Assembly (NCBI GenBank): GCA_035524315.1 | Contig: DATKPD010000063.1 | Location: forward strand, 1-64,000 | Source of the DNA: BOG-938 sp035524315 | GTDB taxonomy: Bacteria; Pseudomonadota; Alphaproteobacteria; Caulobacterales; Caulobacteraceae | Direction: 5' to 3' | Length of the DNA stretch: 64,000 nt | Part shown: positions 1-8,099 of the stretch, in pieces | How positions within the stretch are numbered: the first letter of the stretch is position 1 | Layout: each line of letters opens with the position of its first letter | The notes under the pieces: generated by a model | The model's input: only the letters and a program-made list of their open reading frames with translations | What the model was told of the DNA's origin: nothing | The model's database searches: none | Position numbers and translations under genes: made by a program

Positions 1-589
1 ACTCCACAAACAACTCGGGACGCCGGTTAGTGAACGTCGCGAGCTCCCGTTTCAGTCGGCTGTTCTCCGCCTCCAGTGGGTCTGGCTCGTCCTTTAGGCG
101 ATCATCGTCGTTAGGCCAGATGCCGCGAATTCCAAATGAGCTGAGCTTGGCATGGAGTAAGGTGTCGTCGGAGAACACCGCCACGTCCTTGCCCTCTTCC
201 CGCAGCATCAGCGCACTCGCAATCAGCCTGTCATCTTGAATGTTCGGATCCAGTCCGCCCGTCAAAAACGCCAAAGGTTCGCGGACATCGACGCTGGCTT
301 TCGCCGGTGTTGCGTCCTTTCCGATCAAGCCTCTGATCCAGCCTTTGAGGCCCCGAGCCCGGTCTCGAAGCCGCTGGACCGAGTGGAGGTTTGCGTGCTT
401 GTCGATTTCACGAACAGGGACTGTCGTCAGAACGATCACGACGTCGCTAGTTTCGGCATATGCCTGCCAGCTCAACTGGTCTGGCCGCCTAAAGTGCATC
501 AGGACGTTCGTGTCAGGCAGTATATGGAGCACGTCGTCTTCCCGGAGTTGGCCGTCTTTCGAAGTGGGTTCGTCAGGCCCTGCGGTCAA
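1..589 (-). CDS. PIN-domain protein, C-terminus cut by the window edge
   Basis: The visible 196 codons give a PIN-type nuclease fold with its acidic residues in order: Asp in PDTNVLMHF (about residue 24), Glu in VPVREIDKH, Asp in QDDRLIASAL and the pair in VFSDD. PIN proteins usually cut RNA in a metal-dependent way, often as toxins. After the domain comes a charged, coiled-coil-like tail (LEAENSRLKREL) that runs off the window. The start is TTG at 589-587, seven bases after a purine-rich AGAGAGG and shortly after an in-frame stop. No antitoxin-like gene lies upstream, so a toxin-antitoxin role is not supported. Base composition is less GC-rich than the core genes, in keeping with an accessory region. 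Family membership is fairly sure; target and role are unknown. Confidence 0.75.
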   Translation of the reverse strand, partial: MTAGPDEPTSKDGQLREDDVLHILPDTNVLMHFRRPDQLSWQAYAETSDVVIVLTTVPVREIDKHANLHSVQRLRDRARGLKGWIRGLIGKDATPAKASVDVREPLAFLTGGLDPNIQDDRLIASALMLREEGKDVAVFSDDTLLHAKLSSFGIRGIWPNDDDRLKDEPDPLEAENSRLKRELATFTNRRPELFVE

Positions 590-716
590 GCTACAGCCTC
601 TCTTTACCCCAATCGATCGTCACGACTCAGGGAAGCTCGCTGGCGGGCGCGGCGCGAGGTCGGCTAGGTGGGCACCGAAACGAGCCCGACTGGCCTCAGC
701 GACTCCCTGGCGGGGC

Positions 717-738
717 GGACGACGGTATGTGGTCGTCC
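717..738. terminator. weak stem-loop between the PIN gene and the small-protein cluster
   Basis: GGACGAC pairs with GTCGTCC across an 8-base loop, just downstream of the minus-strand frame that stops at 744. No U-tract follows on either strand, so terminator activity is only a possibility. Nothing else is visible in the 590-743 gap. Confidence 0.25.
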
Positions 739-743
739 ACATT

Positions 744-1107
744 TCACCGAGTCCCGTTCACCTTCTTCCGGGCCGGATCGCAGACTACGTTCACCGCATC
801 GCAGCCGCCAAGCACGAACTGCGGAAGTCCTTCACGCTCAGGATCCGCGAGCCATTCGGCTGGGCTGCCCACAACCCGCAGCGCAAGGCGTAGATGCCGA
901 GGACGAGCGACCGCTCCGGACGGCACCGGCACACCGTCCTGGATCGTGGAGAAGGGCAGATCATCGCGCGTAGCGAGCGAGCGGAGTCGTTCCAGGTGGC
1001 AGCCGGGTACCCGCTTCCAAGTGGGCGATGACGGTCGCGGTGAGCGCAGGCGCGGCAAGCGCTTGGCCGCCGAACAGGGCGATGATCACGACCAGGACAG
1101 CCTCCAT
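744..1107 (-). pseudogene. small exported hypothetical protein, frameshifted
   Basis: An ATG at 1107 opens a frame that begins like a signal peptide (MEAVLVVIIALFGGQALA, then AAPALTA) but stops at 961 after 48 residues. From about 980 the neighbouring frame carries protein-like sequence (RDDLPFSTIQDGVPVPSG, later LPQFVLGGCDAVNVVCD) down to a stop at 744. Joining both would give an exported protein of about 120 residues with two C-terminal cysteines. The junction falls on three tandem copies of a 4-bp unit; two copies would restore the frame. It is the last of three tightly spaced small genes. Family not recognised. It could be a real pseudogene, a slippage-variable gene or a sequencing error. 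Confidence 0.45.
972..983. repeat. tetranucleotide tract (AGCG)x3 at the frameshift
   Basis: Three perfect AGCG copies (CGCT on the coding minus strand) sit where the reading frame of the exported hypothetical protein breaks. Removing one 4-bp copy joins the signal-peptide frame to the downstream frame. Confidence 0.6.
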
Positions 1108-1300
1108 GACCGCCACTCGCCCTTGGTGTGGCCCGTCTCATCACGGCGATGACGCGGTGCGCTCCGGGATATTGAGCAAGCGCGAGCTTCGCGAGCCCTT
1201 CGACTAAGTCCCAGGGCGCGTCGACGTTGATGATGTCACCCCAGCTCACGTTGGGCGGTGATGCACCGTCCTTGAGGACGATCATCGAGTAGGTGGTCAT
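1086..1300 (-). pseudogene. short hypothetical protein, probable -1 frameshift
   Basis: The first ~50 residues from the ATG at 1300 look genuine (MTTYSMIVLKDGASPPN, then WGDIINVDAPWDLVEGLAKL). Past about 1150 the same frame becomes arginine-rich, unlike a real protein. The adjacent frame reads RDETGHTKGEWRS and stops at 1086. One extra C in the GCC at about 1147 would join them into a protein of about 72 residues. The start lies 4 bases after the stop of the upstream gene (1305), and the end overlaps the next start (1107), so an operon is likely. No family recognised. Confidence 0.4.
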
Positions 1301-1304
1301 GCCT

Positions 1305-1685
1305 TCAGCGCCCGCCGGGGCAGCGATATCGAATGAAGTCTGATTGGGCGATCTGTTGGGATCTCGGAATGCGCATCGTCAACGTCTTGCCATCCTTAGA
1401 CAGCAAGAACTCGTTCATCCCGTTCCAGTGCTCGCCCTCGCCGGTGTAGTCGGCCAGTGCCACGAAGCTGGTCGGACTGTTCGAGATGATCTGGCTAACC
1501 GTCGCGTCGGACTCGTAGAAGTGAAGGGTCTCGCGTTCGATGACGAGCCGAGAGTCGTTGCGGGCGCTCCCGCAGTCGGCGAGCTTCGAATTGTATTCGC
1601 CCCAGAACCGTCTCGGGATCGCAAAGATCACATCTGGTTTCGGCGCAATGGCCGCCGCCGCCGCCATAATGAACAGTCCTATCAT
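1305..1685 (-). CDS. exported hypothetical protein
   Basis: 126 residues with an N-terminal hydrophobic stretch (MIGLFIMAAAAAIA) that reads as a short signal peptide, followed by a soluble domain with two cysteines (ADCGSARND near 38 and RYRCPGGR at the C-terminus) that could form a disulfide. A GAGG lies six bases before the ATG. First gene of a three-gene minus-strand cluster whose two downstream members are frameshifted. No family recognised; a periplasmic location is inferred from the signal peptide only. Confidence 0.6.
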   Translation of the reverse strand: MIGLFIMAAAAAIAPKPDVIFAIPRRFWGEYNSKLADCGSARNDSRLVIERETLHFYESDATVSQIISNSPTSFVALADYTGEGEHWNGMNEFLLSKDGKTLTMRIPRSQQIAQSDFIRYRCPGGR

Positions 1686-1887
1686 CGCCGCCCTCGCACG
1701 ACTTTAAGGGGAGGTTACAACGCAGACGCAGCTTTGCCTACGCCCTGTCCGCCTCGCGGCATGTGCGCTGATAATCGGCAAATAAAACTCGCAACCTGAT
1801 CTTGGACGGCGCATTGCGTCTGCATCGGGGATATCCGCGAGGATCTGCCTTTCTCTATCCCGCGATCGGATAGATCGGCGAGGCGAC

Positions 1888-2136
1888 ATGTTCCCCTTCT
1901 GGCTCTACGCGACCTATGTCGCGTTCCCGCTGTTCGCGCTGGTCGCGTGCGTGATCGTGCGGCCCTATTTCCAGGGCTGGAAACATCAGGACCGCTGGAC
2001 CTGCGTGGCCGGCAGCATCTTCGCCATGCTGGCGCCCGCCATCACCCAGCCGCCCGAGCGGTTGCCGGTCATGCTGACCTCGGTCGCCCTGGCCGGCCTG
2101 CTCACCTATGGCGGCCTGGTCTATCTGGACAGCTAG
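1888..2136 (+). CDS. small three-helix membrane protein
   Basis: 82 residues with three hydrophobic segments (about 2-24, 37-52 and 59-80), separated by a short polar loop (GWKHQDRW) and a PPER turn. GGCGAGG lies four bases before the ATG. It stands alone, convergent with murJ. Inner-membrane location is clear from composition; function is not recognised. The 1686-1887 gap upstream shows no clear promoter. Confidence 0.6.
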   Translation: MFPFWLYATYVAFPLFALVACVIVRPYFQGWKHQDRWTCVAGSIFAMLAPAITQPPERLPVMLTSVALAGLLTYGGLVYLDS

Positions 2137-2219
2137 GGTCCGGGCGACCGTTTGTCAGCCCGACGCGCCGCAGACCCGCGCGGGCGCGGTGCGTTTCCTG
2201 GTCGTTGTCGGGCGAAGTT

Positions 2220-3923
2220 CTAGGCGCGCTTGATCAGGCGCCGCAGCTCGGACGGCTTGATCCCGCCCAGCACGAACAGCAAGGCGCCGTAGAGCGGCAC
2301 GGCCAGGACGCACACCAGGGCGATGGCGGGCTCCTTGGCCTTGAGCGGGCCATGGGCCAAAAAGCGCACCGCATGCTCGATCGCCGGCCGTTCGTGCGCG
2401 GCGAAGGCCAGGGCCGCGCCCAGGGCCACGCTGGCCAGGGCGATGCGCAGCACCCGCGCCACGGTGTGAGCCGAGACGGTGTAGTGGCCGCGCCGCGCCA
2501 GGGTCGTGAGCATCAGCACCACGCTCAGCCACGAGGCGGCGCTGGTGGCCGCCGCGATGCCCTGGAAGCCGACGACCAGGAACAGGCTGACGCCCAGGGC
2601 GATGTTGACCGCCACCTGCAGCAAAGCGAAGCGCATCGGCGTCTTGGTGTCCTGGCGCGCGTAGAAGGCCCGGTTGATGATCTGCATCAGCACGAAGGCC
2701 GGCGCGCCCCAGCCGTATTGGAACAGGGCCTGGGCCGTCTGGTGCGCGTCATAGGCATTGAAGGCGCCGCGCGTGAACAGGGCGTCGATGATGAAATAGG
2801 GCATGGCCAGTAGGGCGGCCGCGGCCGGCAGGGTCAGGGCCAGGGCGAAGGTGATCGCCTCGTCCAGCGCGCCCTGGCCGCTGGCGTGATCGCCGGTGTG
2901 CACCGCCTTGCTCAGGCGCGGCAGCAGGGCCACGCCGATGGCCACGCCGACCAGCCCCACCGGCAGCTGGTACAGGCGGTCGGCCACGTTGAGCCATGAG
3001 CGGGCGCCCGCCACCTGCGAAGCCAGGATGCTGGAGATGAAGATGTTGATCTGGAACGCGCTGGCCGACAGGGCGCCCGGCACCGCCTTGCCGATCAGGG
3101 CGCGGATCTCGGGGTTGAGGGTGGGCCACACCCAGCGCACGTGCGAGCCGGACTTGCGCACGCCCCATGACAGCAGCGCCATCTGGGCCACGCCGGCCAC
3201 CACCACCCCGGCCGAGGCCCATTTGGCGGCGGAGATGGCGTCGCTCTGCGGCAGGACGAACGCCAGCATGACCACGTTCAGCACCGTGGGCGCGGCGGCC
3301 GAGACGATGAACCGGCCATGCGAATTGAGCACGCCCGACAGGTGGGCGTAGATGGCCATGCACGGCAGATAGGGCATGGTGATCTGGGTCAGCAGCACGG
3401 TCAGCTTGAACTTGACCGGATCGTGCACATAGCCCGAGCTGATCACCAGCATCAGCCACGGCATGGTCAGCTGGGCCAGCACGGTGATCAGTATGGTGAT
3501 CGCCGCCAGGCCCGCCATCGCCTCCTCGGCCAGCTTGTCGGCCTTCTCCTTGCCTTCCTGGTGCAGCGCCTTGACGTAGGCCGGCTGGAAGGCGGCGGCG
3601 AAGGCGCCCTCGCCGAAGATGCGGCGGAACAGGTTGGGGAACAGCAGGGCCGTATAGAAGGCGTCGGCGGCAGGGGTGGCGCTGGCGCCCATGCGATAGC
3701 TGATCGCCAGGTCGCGCAGGAAGCCCATGAAGCGGCTGACCAGGGTCAGGCTGGAATTGACCATCGACGAGCGGATAAGGCCCGAGCCGCGCGGCCCACC
3801 TGGCGAGGGCTTCGGCGCGGCGGCGTCGCCGGCGGGGTCGGCGAGACCCTCGGTGGTCGTCTGGTCGGGACTGTCGGCTTGGCTCACCCTTGGCGCGGTA
3901 GACCGAGCCGCCGGGCCGGTCAA
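2220..3923 (-). CDS. murJ: lipid II flippase MurJ (MviN)
   Basis: 567-residue polytopic protein of the MOP superfamily that moves lipid-linked peptidoglycan precursor across the inner membrane. After a Pro/Ala-rich leader of about 50 residues the typical MurJ opening appears (SLTLVSRFMGFLRDLAIS, then ADAFYTALLFPNLFRRIFGE and GAFAAAFQPAYV), followed by many hydrophobic helices. The open frame begins with TTG seven bases after the glnD stop; a GTG at 3887 or the ATG at 3764 (MVNSSLT) are possible starts, and the leader makes the long form less certain. Placement directly behind glnD is common in alphaproteobacteria and suggests co-transcription. Confidence 0.93.
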   Translation of the reverse strand: MTGPAARSTAPRVSQADSPDQTTTEGLADPAGDAAAPKPSPGGPRGSGLIRSSMVNSSLTLVSRFMGFLRDLAISYRMGASATPAADAFYTALLFPNLFRRIFGEGAFAAAFQPAYVKALHQEGKEKADKLAEEAMAGLAAITILITVLAQLTMPWLMLVISSGYVHDPVKFKLTVLLTQITMPYLPCMAIYAHLSGVLNSHGRFIVSAAAPTVLNVVMLAFVLPQSDAISAAKWASAGVVVAGVAQMALLSWGVRKSGSHVRWVWPTLNPEIRALIGKAVPGALSASAFQINIFISSILASQVAGARSWLNVADRLYQLPVGLVGVAIGVALLPRLSKAVHTGDHASGQGALDEAITFALALTLPAAAALLAMPYFIIDALFTRGAFNAYDAHQTAQALFQYGWGAPAFVLMQIINRAFYARQDTKTPMRFALLQVAVNIALGVSLFLVVGFQGIAAATSAASWLSVVLMLTTLARRGHYTVSAHTVARVLRIALASVALGAALAFAAHERPAIEHAVRFLAHGPLKAKEPAIALVCVLAVPLYGALLFVLGGIKPSELRRLIKRA

Positions 3924-3930
3924 GCTGCGC

Positions 3931-6747
3931 TCACCGCCCGACGCTGGCGCGGGCGCGCTCCAACCGCCGGCCGCCCGGCGCGGCCTCGCCCGCGTCCAGC
4001 GCCTTGAGCAGGGCGCCTTTGAGGGCGTTGGCCCGGCGTCCGTCCGACAGCTTGCCCTCGCCGTCGTGGACGTAGAACGCGTCGACCGCCCGCTCGCCGT
4101 AGTTGTCGATGTGGGCCGACTGGATCGACAGGCCGGCGTCGGCCAGGGTTTGGGCCAGGGCGGCCAGCAGGCCCGGACGGTCGCGGCCTGAGGCCTCCAC
4201 CACCGTGGCGTCCTCGCCGGTGTCGTTGTCGATCGCCACCGCCGAGGCGATGGAAAAGGCGGCGGTGCGGCCGAGGTCGGCGGTGCGGCCGGGCTCCAGG
4301 CCCAGAGGCTCGCCCCGCCCGGCCGCTTCCAGTCCGGCCGTGAGCCGGTCGATCAGGCGGGGGCTATCGCAGCCGAACGGCTGTCCGGCCGTGTCCTGCA
4401 CGTGGAACACGTCCAGCGCCTGGCCGCTCTTTGACGTGTAGACCTTGGCCCCGACCACATTGGCGCCCATGGCGGCGATGGCGGCGGCCATGTCGGCGAA
4501 CAGGCCGCGCCGGTCTTTAGCGGTCACGGCCACTTCAGTGGCGTTGTATTCCGGCTTTTGCCGCGCCGCCGCCGCTGCGCCGCCCTGGGCGACCAGTTCG
4601 GCGTGCATCAGCTGGTCGTCCAGGCTGAAGCTGGTGAAATAGGCGTCTTCCATCGAGGCGGCCCAGTCCGCCGCCAGGGGCGCGGCCGCCACCAGACGCT
4701 CGCGCGCCTCGGCGGCCACCTGGTGCAGCTTGCGCCGGAAGAAGGCCTGGGGCTCGGCCTCGCGCCCGCCGCGAAACACCGCCTCGGTCGAGCCGAACAG
4801 TTCGCGCATCAGCTGGCCCTTCCAGCCGTTCCACACGCCCGGCCCCACCGCGCGGATATCGCATACCGTCAGCACCAGCAGCTGTCGCAGGCGCTCGGGG
4901 TTCTGGACGATATGGGCGAAGGCGGCCACGGTGCGGCTGTCGTTGACGTCGCGCTTCTGGGCGAAGTCGCTCATCACCAGGTGATGCTCCACCAGCCAGG
5001 CGACCGACTCCACCCGGTCGTGATCCAGGCCCATGCGCTCGCACGCCGAGCGGGCCGAGCGCGCGCCGGCCTTTTCCTGGCCGCCCGCCCCGCCCTTGCC
5101 GGTGTCGTGCAGCAGCATGGCCAGGAACAGGGCTTCCTTGTCGGCGATCAGGGGGAAGGTCGCCACCGCCAGAGGATGCTCCTGGCCCAGCTTGCCGGCG
5201 GCGATGTCGGCCATCACGCCCACGGCGCGCAGGGTGTGCTCGTCCACCGTGTAGGAGTGGTACATGTTGAACTGCATCTGGGCCACGACCCGGCCGAACT
5301 CGGGCAGATAGCGCCCGAGCAGGCCTGAATCGTTCATCAGGGTCAGGACGCTGTAGGTGTGCTTGCCGCGCACCAGGATGTCGAGGAAGGTCTGGGCCGC
5401 CACCGGGTCACGCCGCATCTTGGGCGTGACCAGGTGCAGCGAGCGCGTCACGGCGGTGAAGGCGTCGGGATGCAGGTCCAGGCCCCGCCGGTCGGCGATC
5501 ACGAACAGCCGCAAAAGATTGAGCGGATCGCGCTTGAACACGTCCGCGCTGTCGATGTTCAACCGGCCGCCGTCCTCAAAGAAGCCCGGCGCGTCGAGCG
5601 GCTTTTTCGGCGCGCGCCGCGGACCCAGCAGGCGCGACAGGCCCTGGGGCTGGATCTTGGCCTGGTCGGCCTCGAGCTTGGCCGAGAACACCCGCGTCAG
5701 GGCCCCCACTTCTTTGGCGATGAGGAAGTAGCGGCGCATGAACCGCTCCACCGCCGGCGCGTCGCCCCGGTCGCCATAGCCCATACGGCGGGCCAGTTCG
5801 GGCTGCAGGTCGAAGCTGAGGCGCTCCTCGGGCCGGCCGGTGATGAAGTGCAGATGGCAGCGCACCGCCCACAGGAAGTCGAACGCCTGGATGAACAGGC
5901 GCACCTCGCGCTTGTCGAACAGGTCCAGCTGGACCACCCCGTCCTTGATCTGGCCGTATTCGTCCTTGGGCGGATGAACGTACTGGGCGATCCAGAACAG
6001 GGTGTGCAGGTCGCGCAGGGCGCCCTTGCCTTCCTTGACGTTGGGCTCGACCAGATAGCGCGAGGCGCCCGCGCGCCGGTGCCGCTCGTCGCGCTCCTTG
6101 AGTTTGGCGGCGACGAACTCCGCCGCCGTGCCGGCGACCAGCTCGTCGCGGAAGCGCTGCTTCAGCTCGTCCGCCAGCCGCTCGTCGCCGGTCAGGCGGC
6201 GCGCCTCCAGCAGCGAGGTGCGGATGGTGAAGTCCTCCTGCGACAGCTTGAGGCACTCCTCCACCGTGCGCGAGGCGTGGCCGACTTTGAAGCCCAGGTC
6301 CCACAAGGCGTAGAGCATGAACTCGATCACGCTCTCGGAATGGGCGGTGGGCTTGTAGGGCCGCAGGAACAGCAGGTCGATGTCCGAGAACGGGGCCAGG
6401 GCCCCGCGCCCGTAGCCGCCCACCGCCATCAGGGCCATGCGCTCGCCCTCGGTCGGATTGCGCGCGCGGAAGACGTGAACGGTGGTGAAGTCGTACAGGG
6501 CGCAGATCACCTGGTCCGTCACCCCCGACAGGAGCGTGGCGGTCTCGATCCCGCCGGCGCCGCCTTCCAGCCGCTCCTTGGCGATCATCCGGCCCCGGAA
6601 CAGGGCCGCGCGCAGCACCTCCAGCGCCCGGCGGCGCTGTTCCACCGGGTCGCCCAGGGCGTCGAGCGCCGCCGCCGTCAGCTGGGCGCGCAGACGTTCG
6701 CCGTCGACGACGTATTCAAGGCGGGTGGGGCGCAGGCGTGCGGGCAT
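3931..6747 (-). CDS. glnD: [protein-PII] uridylyltransferase / uridylyl-removing enzyme GlnD
   Basis: 938 residues from the ATG at 6747, a normal GlnD length. It senses glutamine and adds or removes UMP on PII proteins, controlling nitrogen assimilation. Visible in order: nucleotidyltransferase motif GGYGRGALAPFSDIDLL (about 110-127), HD hydrolase region (HSYTVDEHTLRAVG and LLHDTGKG), then two C-terminal ACT domains (RRGLFADMAAAIAAMG and RPGLLAALAQTLADAG). The open frame extends upstream to 7140, but that part overlaps rsmB and has shadow-like composition, so MPARLRPTRLEY is chosen as the start, 5 bases after the rsmB stop. Confidence 0.95.
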   Translation of the reverse strand: MPARLRPTRLEYVVDGERLRAQLTAAALDALGDPVEQRRRALEVLRAALFRGRMIAKERLEGGAGGIETATLLSGVTDQVICALYDFTTVHVFRARNPTEGERMALMAVGGYGRGALAPFSDIDLLFLRPYKPTAHSESVIEFMLYALWDLGFKVGHASRTVEECLKLSQEDFTIRTSLLEARRLTGDERLADELKQRFRDELVAGTAAEFVAAKLKERDERHRRAGASRYLVEPNVKEGKGALRDLHTLFWIAQYVHPPKDEYGQIKDGVVQLDLFDKREVRLFIQAFDFLWAVRCHLHFITGRPEERLSFDLQPELARRMGYGDRGDAPAVERFMRRYFLIAKEVGALTRVFSAKLEADQAKIQPQGLSRLLGPRRAPKKPLDAPGFFEDGGRLNIDSADVFKRDPLNLLRLFVIADRRGLDLHPDAFTAVTRSLHLVTPKMRRDPVAAQTFLDILVRGKHTYSVLTLMNDSGLLGRYLPEFGRVVAQMQFNMYHSYTVDEHTLRAVGVMADIAAGKLGQEHPLAVATFPLIADKEALFLAMLLHDTGKGGAGGQEKAGARSARSACERMGLDHDRVESVAWLVEHHLVMSDFAQKRDVNDSRTVAAFAHIVQNPERLRQLLVLTVCDIRAVGPGVWNGWKGQLMRELFGSTEAVFRGGREAEPQAFFRRKLHQVAAEARERLVAAAPLAADWAASMEDAYFTSFSLDDQLMHAELVAQGGAAAAARQKPEYNATEVAVTAKDRRGLFADMAAAIAAMGANVVGAKVYTSKSGQALDVFHVQDTAGQPFGCDSPRLIDRLTAGLEAAGRGEPLGLEPGRTADLGRTAAFSIASAVAIDNDTGEDATVVEASGRDRPGLLAALAQTLADAGLSIQSAHIDNYGERAVDAFYVHDGEGKLSDGRRANALKGALLKALDAGEAAPGGRRLERARASVGR

Positions 6748-6752
6748 GAGGG

Positions 6753-8099
6753 CTATGGATCGGTCTGGGATGAAACGGGCGGGTCGATGTCGCGGATCAG
6801 GCGCACGGCGAAGAAGCCGTCGCAGCCGCCTTCCATGTGGAACGGCAGGATGCGCGCGAAACCGTCCGGCGTGATGCTGGCGGCGGGCGCCCCGCCTTCG
6901 CCCGGGGCGATGGGCGCGAGGCGGAACCCGGGATGGCGGCGCAGGAACGGGCCGATCTGGCCCTCGCCCTCCTCGGGCTCGAGCGAGCAGACGCAATAGA
7001 CCAGCGCGCCGCCCGGGGCGACCCGGCGCGCGGCGCTGTCGAGCAGACGCGCCTGAACCTCGGCCAGCTTGGCGATGTCGCCGGGGCGCGCGGCCCACAG
7101 CACGTCCGGATGGCGGCGGAAGGTGCCGGTGGCGCTGCACGGCGCGTCGAGCAGTACAGCGTCGAATTCGCGTGCGTCGGGCCAGGTCGCGGCGTCCGCC
7201 GCGATCAGTTCGGCCTCAAGCTTGGCGCGCTGCAGGTTCTCGCGCACGCGGCCCAGGCGTGTGGCCGAGCGGTCGAGCGCGGTCACCGCGGCCCCGGCGG
7301 CGGCGAGCTGCAGGGTCTTGCCGCCCGGCGCGGCGCACAGATCGAGCGCGCAGCGGCCCGCAGCGGCGGCGAGCAGGCGCGCGGGAACCTGGGCGGCGGC
7401 GTCCTGCACCCACCAGACGCCGGTCTCGAATCCCGGCCATTCGGCGATATCGCCCTTCAGGTTCGAGCGCAGGGCGCCGCCCGGCAGGGCCACGGCGCTG
7501 AGCGTCTCAGACAGGGCCGGGCCCTCCGCGGGATCGCGCAAGGACAGGTCGGTCAGCGGCTCGTGGGGAATCTGCGCGGCGATCTTGTCGGCGGCCGCCT
7601 GGCCGAACGCCGCGCGCCAGCGCGCCAGGAGCCAGTCCGGCGCCAGGAGCGACGCATCCTCCACCGGCGGCCCGCCGCGCGCGAGGCCGCGCAGCACGGC
7701 GTTGACCAGCCCCTTGAACGGCCGCGCGTCCTTGCGCTCGCCGGCAAGCTCGACGCTGGTGTTCACCACCGCGAAGTCGGGCGCGTCCATGAAATAGAGC
7801 TGGGCGGCGCCCAGGCGCAGGATGGCCGTGACCGCCTCGGGCGGCGGCTTCTGCAGTTTGTCCCGCAACGCCGCGTCGATCTGGCCCAGGCGGCGCAGGG
7901 TCAGCATGACCAGGGCGCGGGCGAAGGCCCGTTCGCGCCGGTCGAGTTTGACGAACGCCGGGCGGGCCAGGGCCTCATCCATGCCGGCGCGCCGCTCCAA
8001 CGCCGCCATCAGCAGCTCGAGCGCGGCGCGGCGCGCGGCCAGGCCTTCGCCGGCTTGCGCCTCGCCATTGAGTGTTTCGCTTTGGGCGACGGCGCTCAT
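6753..8099 (-). CDS. rsmB: 16S rRNA m5C967 methyltransferase RsmB-like
   Basis: 448 residues: an N-terminal NusB-like helical RNA-binding domain (RRERAFARALVMLTLRRLG, about 55-75) followed by a SAM-dependent Rossmann domain with DLCAAPGGKTLQLAAAG. The two RNA m5C-methyltransferase cysteines are present, in DAPCSATGTFRRHPD and YCVCSLEPEEGEG. It heads the minus-strand run rsmB-glnD-murJ, and its own start touches the end of the divergent-facing OxyR-like gene (stop at 8096). RsmB versus a close Fmu paralogue cannot be separated by eye, but the NusB fusion favours RsmB. Confidence 0.9.
   Translation of the reverse strand: MSAVAQSETLNGEAQAGEGLAARRAALELLMAALERRAGMDEALARPAFVKLDRRERAFARALVMLTLRRLGQIDAALRDKLQKPPPEAVTAILRLGAAQLYFMDAPDFAVVNTSVELAGERKDARPFKGLVNAVLRGLARGGPPVEDASLLAPDWLLARWRAAFGQAAADKIAAQIPHEPLTDLSLRDPAEGPALSETLSAVALPGGALRSNLKGDIAEWPGFETGVWWVQDAAAQVPARLLAAAAGRCALDLCAAPGGKTLQLAAAGAAVTALDRSATRLGRVRENLQRAKLEAELIAADAATWPDAREFDAVLLDAPCSATGTFRRHPDVLWAARPGDIAKLAEVQARLLDSAARRVAPGGALVYCVCSLEPEEGEGQIGPFLRRHPGFRLAPIAPGEGGAPAASITPDGFARILPFHMEGGCDGFFAVRLIRDIDPPVSSQTDP

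Noticed and set aside
240..893. Plus-strand open frame of 217 codons at the left edge
   Set aside because: It is antisense to the PIN-domain frame, which has all expected catalytic residues.
1704..1718. TTAAGGGGAGGTTAC as a CtrA box
   Set aside because: Only 7 of 8 fixed bases match, the context is an accessory cluster, and single-mismatch hits are expected by chance.
5359..6999. Plus-strand open frame of 546 codons opposite glnD
   Set aside because: It is the complement of a clear GlnD reading frame, with His/Gln/Arg-rich shadow composition typical of high-GC DNA.
6748..7140. N-terminal extension of glnD up to 7140
   Set aside because: It overlaps rsmB coding sequence in another frame and is arginine-rich shadow; GlnD of normal length starts at 6747.
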